From assembly GCA_963977945.1 (NCBI GenBank), contig CAXBQO010000068.1:1-6119 (forward strand): a DNA stretch of 6,119 nucleotides, given 5' to 3'. The translations under genes were made by a program, and so were the position numbers. Below the pieces are notes generated by a model. It was not told the DNA's origin and ran no database searches. It was given only the letters and a program-made list of their open reading frames with translations. Origin of the DNA: CALMJB01 sp963977945 (GTDB taxonomy: Bacteria; Actinomycetota; Actinomycetes; Nanopelagicales; Nanopelagicaceae). Of this stretch, positions 5,483 through 6,119 are shown one piece after another (the first letter of the stretch is position 1; every line of letters starts with the position of its first letter).

Positions 5483-6119
5483 AAATTTGGTTTTTCAATT
5501 TTTCGAGTAAGTTGATCGAAAATGCAATGCTTTGTTCTCGAGTTTTTGCATACTTTTTATATAAATCACGTAAAGCCTTAGGTTCTAATCTTACAAATCT
5601 TTCCCAACTATCAATAACTAATACCGGCCAGGATTCGTCACCTGTATATTCAGATTTCAAAACTACAGGAACTGCACCTAGATAAAATGCTTCCCAAGTT
5701 CTATGACAATCAAGACCATTGCCGTGAGGTGAAATAACAAATGCATATTTAGTCTGACACAACCACGAATCTTCTCGAGAAATAAAAACAGGTTCATAAA
5801 AAATAAGATCTTTTGGAATTAAATCAACAATTGATTGTCTAGAACATCCAATTCGCAATCCATTATTAAGACTAAAATGAAAATTAGAATAACATATTTT
5901 AAACCTTTCCCAAAAAGGTAAAGCAAAATCTCGAATATTATTCAATACAATCTCTTGTTCAATAGGTGTACATGATTTACCCCAAGGATGATCATTCCCA
6001 CAGAAATAAAGAGTATGATAATCTAATCCAATAGGTATTTTGAATATTTTTGGATGTTCAATAATACAATTTTGAGAATACCATGCAATAATTTTTGAGT
6101 TATTAATAAATTTAAAAAA
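5481..6119 (-). CDS. Exostosin-like glycosyltransferase, 5' end outside the window
   Basis: An open frame runs from the stop TAG at 5483-5481 to the window edge, 212 codons without a start, so the true gene begins beyond 6119. A TTG at 5945 lies in the middle of conserved sequence and is not the start. In the visible fragment, PIGLDYHTL (residues 29-37) and WGKSCTPIEQE (46-56) lead to CYSNFHF, RQSIVDLIP, YEPVFISREDSW and the key ISPHGNGLDCHRTWEAFYLG at about 129-148, which contains the presumed nucleotide-sugar-binding residues. This pattern recalls exostosin-type (GT47-like) transferases encoded by some marine bacteria, phages and giant viruses in surface-glycan loci. Donor and acceptor cannot be read from the sequence. 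The gene is distinctly richer in A+T, isoleucine and asparagine or lysine codons than its neighbours, consistent with transfer into a variable polysaccharide region. No signal peptide or membrane span is seen in this part. Confidence 0.8.
   Translation of the reverse strand, partial: FFKFINNSKIIAWYSQNCIIEHPKIFKIPIGLDYHTLYFCGNDHPWGKSCTPIEQEIVLNNIRDFALPFWERFKICYSNFHFSLNNGLRIGCSRQSIVDLIPKDLIFYEPVFISREDSWLCQTKYAFVISPHGNGLDCHRTWEAFYLGAVPVVLKSEYTGDESWPVLVIDSWERFVRLEPKALRDLYKKYAKTREQSIAFSINLLEKLKNQI

Noticed and set aside
5481..5945. Glycosyltransferase beginning at the TTG at 5945
   Set aside because: Conserved family sequence continues in frame upstream to the window edge, so the TTG is internal.

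Overview
The window looks like a piece of a small, AT-rich actinobacterial chromosome. The evidence for Actinobacteria is direct: it has mshA, the first committed gene of mycothiol synthesis, followed by a YbjN-domain gene and phosphoglycerate mutase, which is the mshA-Rv0487-gpm1 order known from mycobacteria. It also has an actinobacterial YgfZ, a nitrobindin resembling mycobacterial Rv2717c, and a Fur-family protein resembling Streptomyces Nur. AT-rich codon use, tight packing and very short spacers in an actinobacterium suggest the streamlined freshwater acI lineage (Ca. Nanopelagicales/Planktophila type). That placement is inference.

All nine genes lie on the minus strand and are described here in transcription order, from high to low coordinates. 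Positions 6119-5481 hold the 3' part of an exostosin-like glycosyltransferase whose start lies outside the window. It is visibly more AT-rich than the rest and may mark the edge of a variable surface-polysaccharide region. Eight bases later comes a GTG-started Nur-like Fur protein (5472-5065), then the folate-dependent Fe-S protein YgfZ (5046-4153). Next is a 35-residue one-span membrane protein (4118-4011) whose stop overlaps the start of nitrobindin (4011-3508). Nitrobindin in turn overlaps or abuts a Rhizobium-type L-asparaginase (about 3512-2583) that has no normal start codon at the expected place. After a 40-base spacer come mshA (2542-1250), the YbjN-domain gene (1249-770) and gpmA (760-14).

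The longest non-coding stretch is 40 bases, and no terminator-like hairpin was seen between genes, so the whole block may be read as one transcript, or as two (5481-2583 and 2542-14). The theme of the middle part is metal, heme, Fe-S and redox balance: a metal-sensing repressor, Fe-S cluster maintenance, a heme protein linked to NO and peroxynitrite, and mycothiol synthesis. Asparaginase and phosphoglycerate mutase are metabolic passengers.

The points most worth a second look are the unannotated 35-residue membrane protein with an 11-bp tandem duplication at its start, the Nur-like regulator that appears to lack one nickel-site histidine, and the missing start codon of the asparaginase. No RNA genes, CRISPR arrays, insertion sequences or phage genes were seen.
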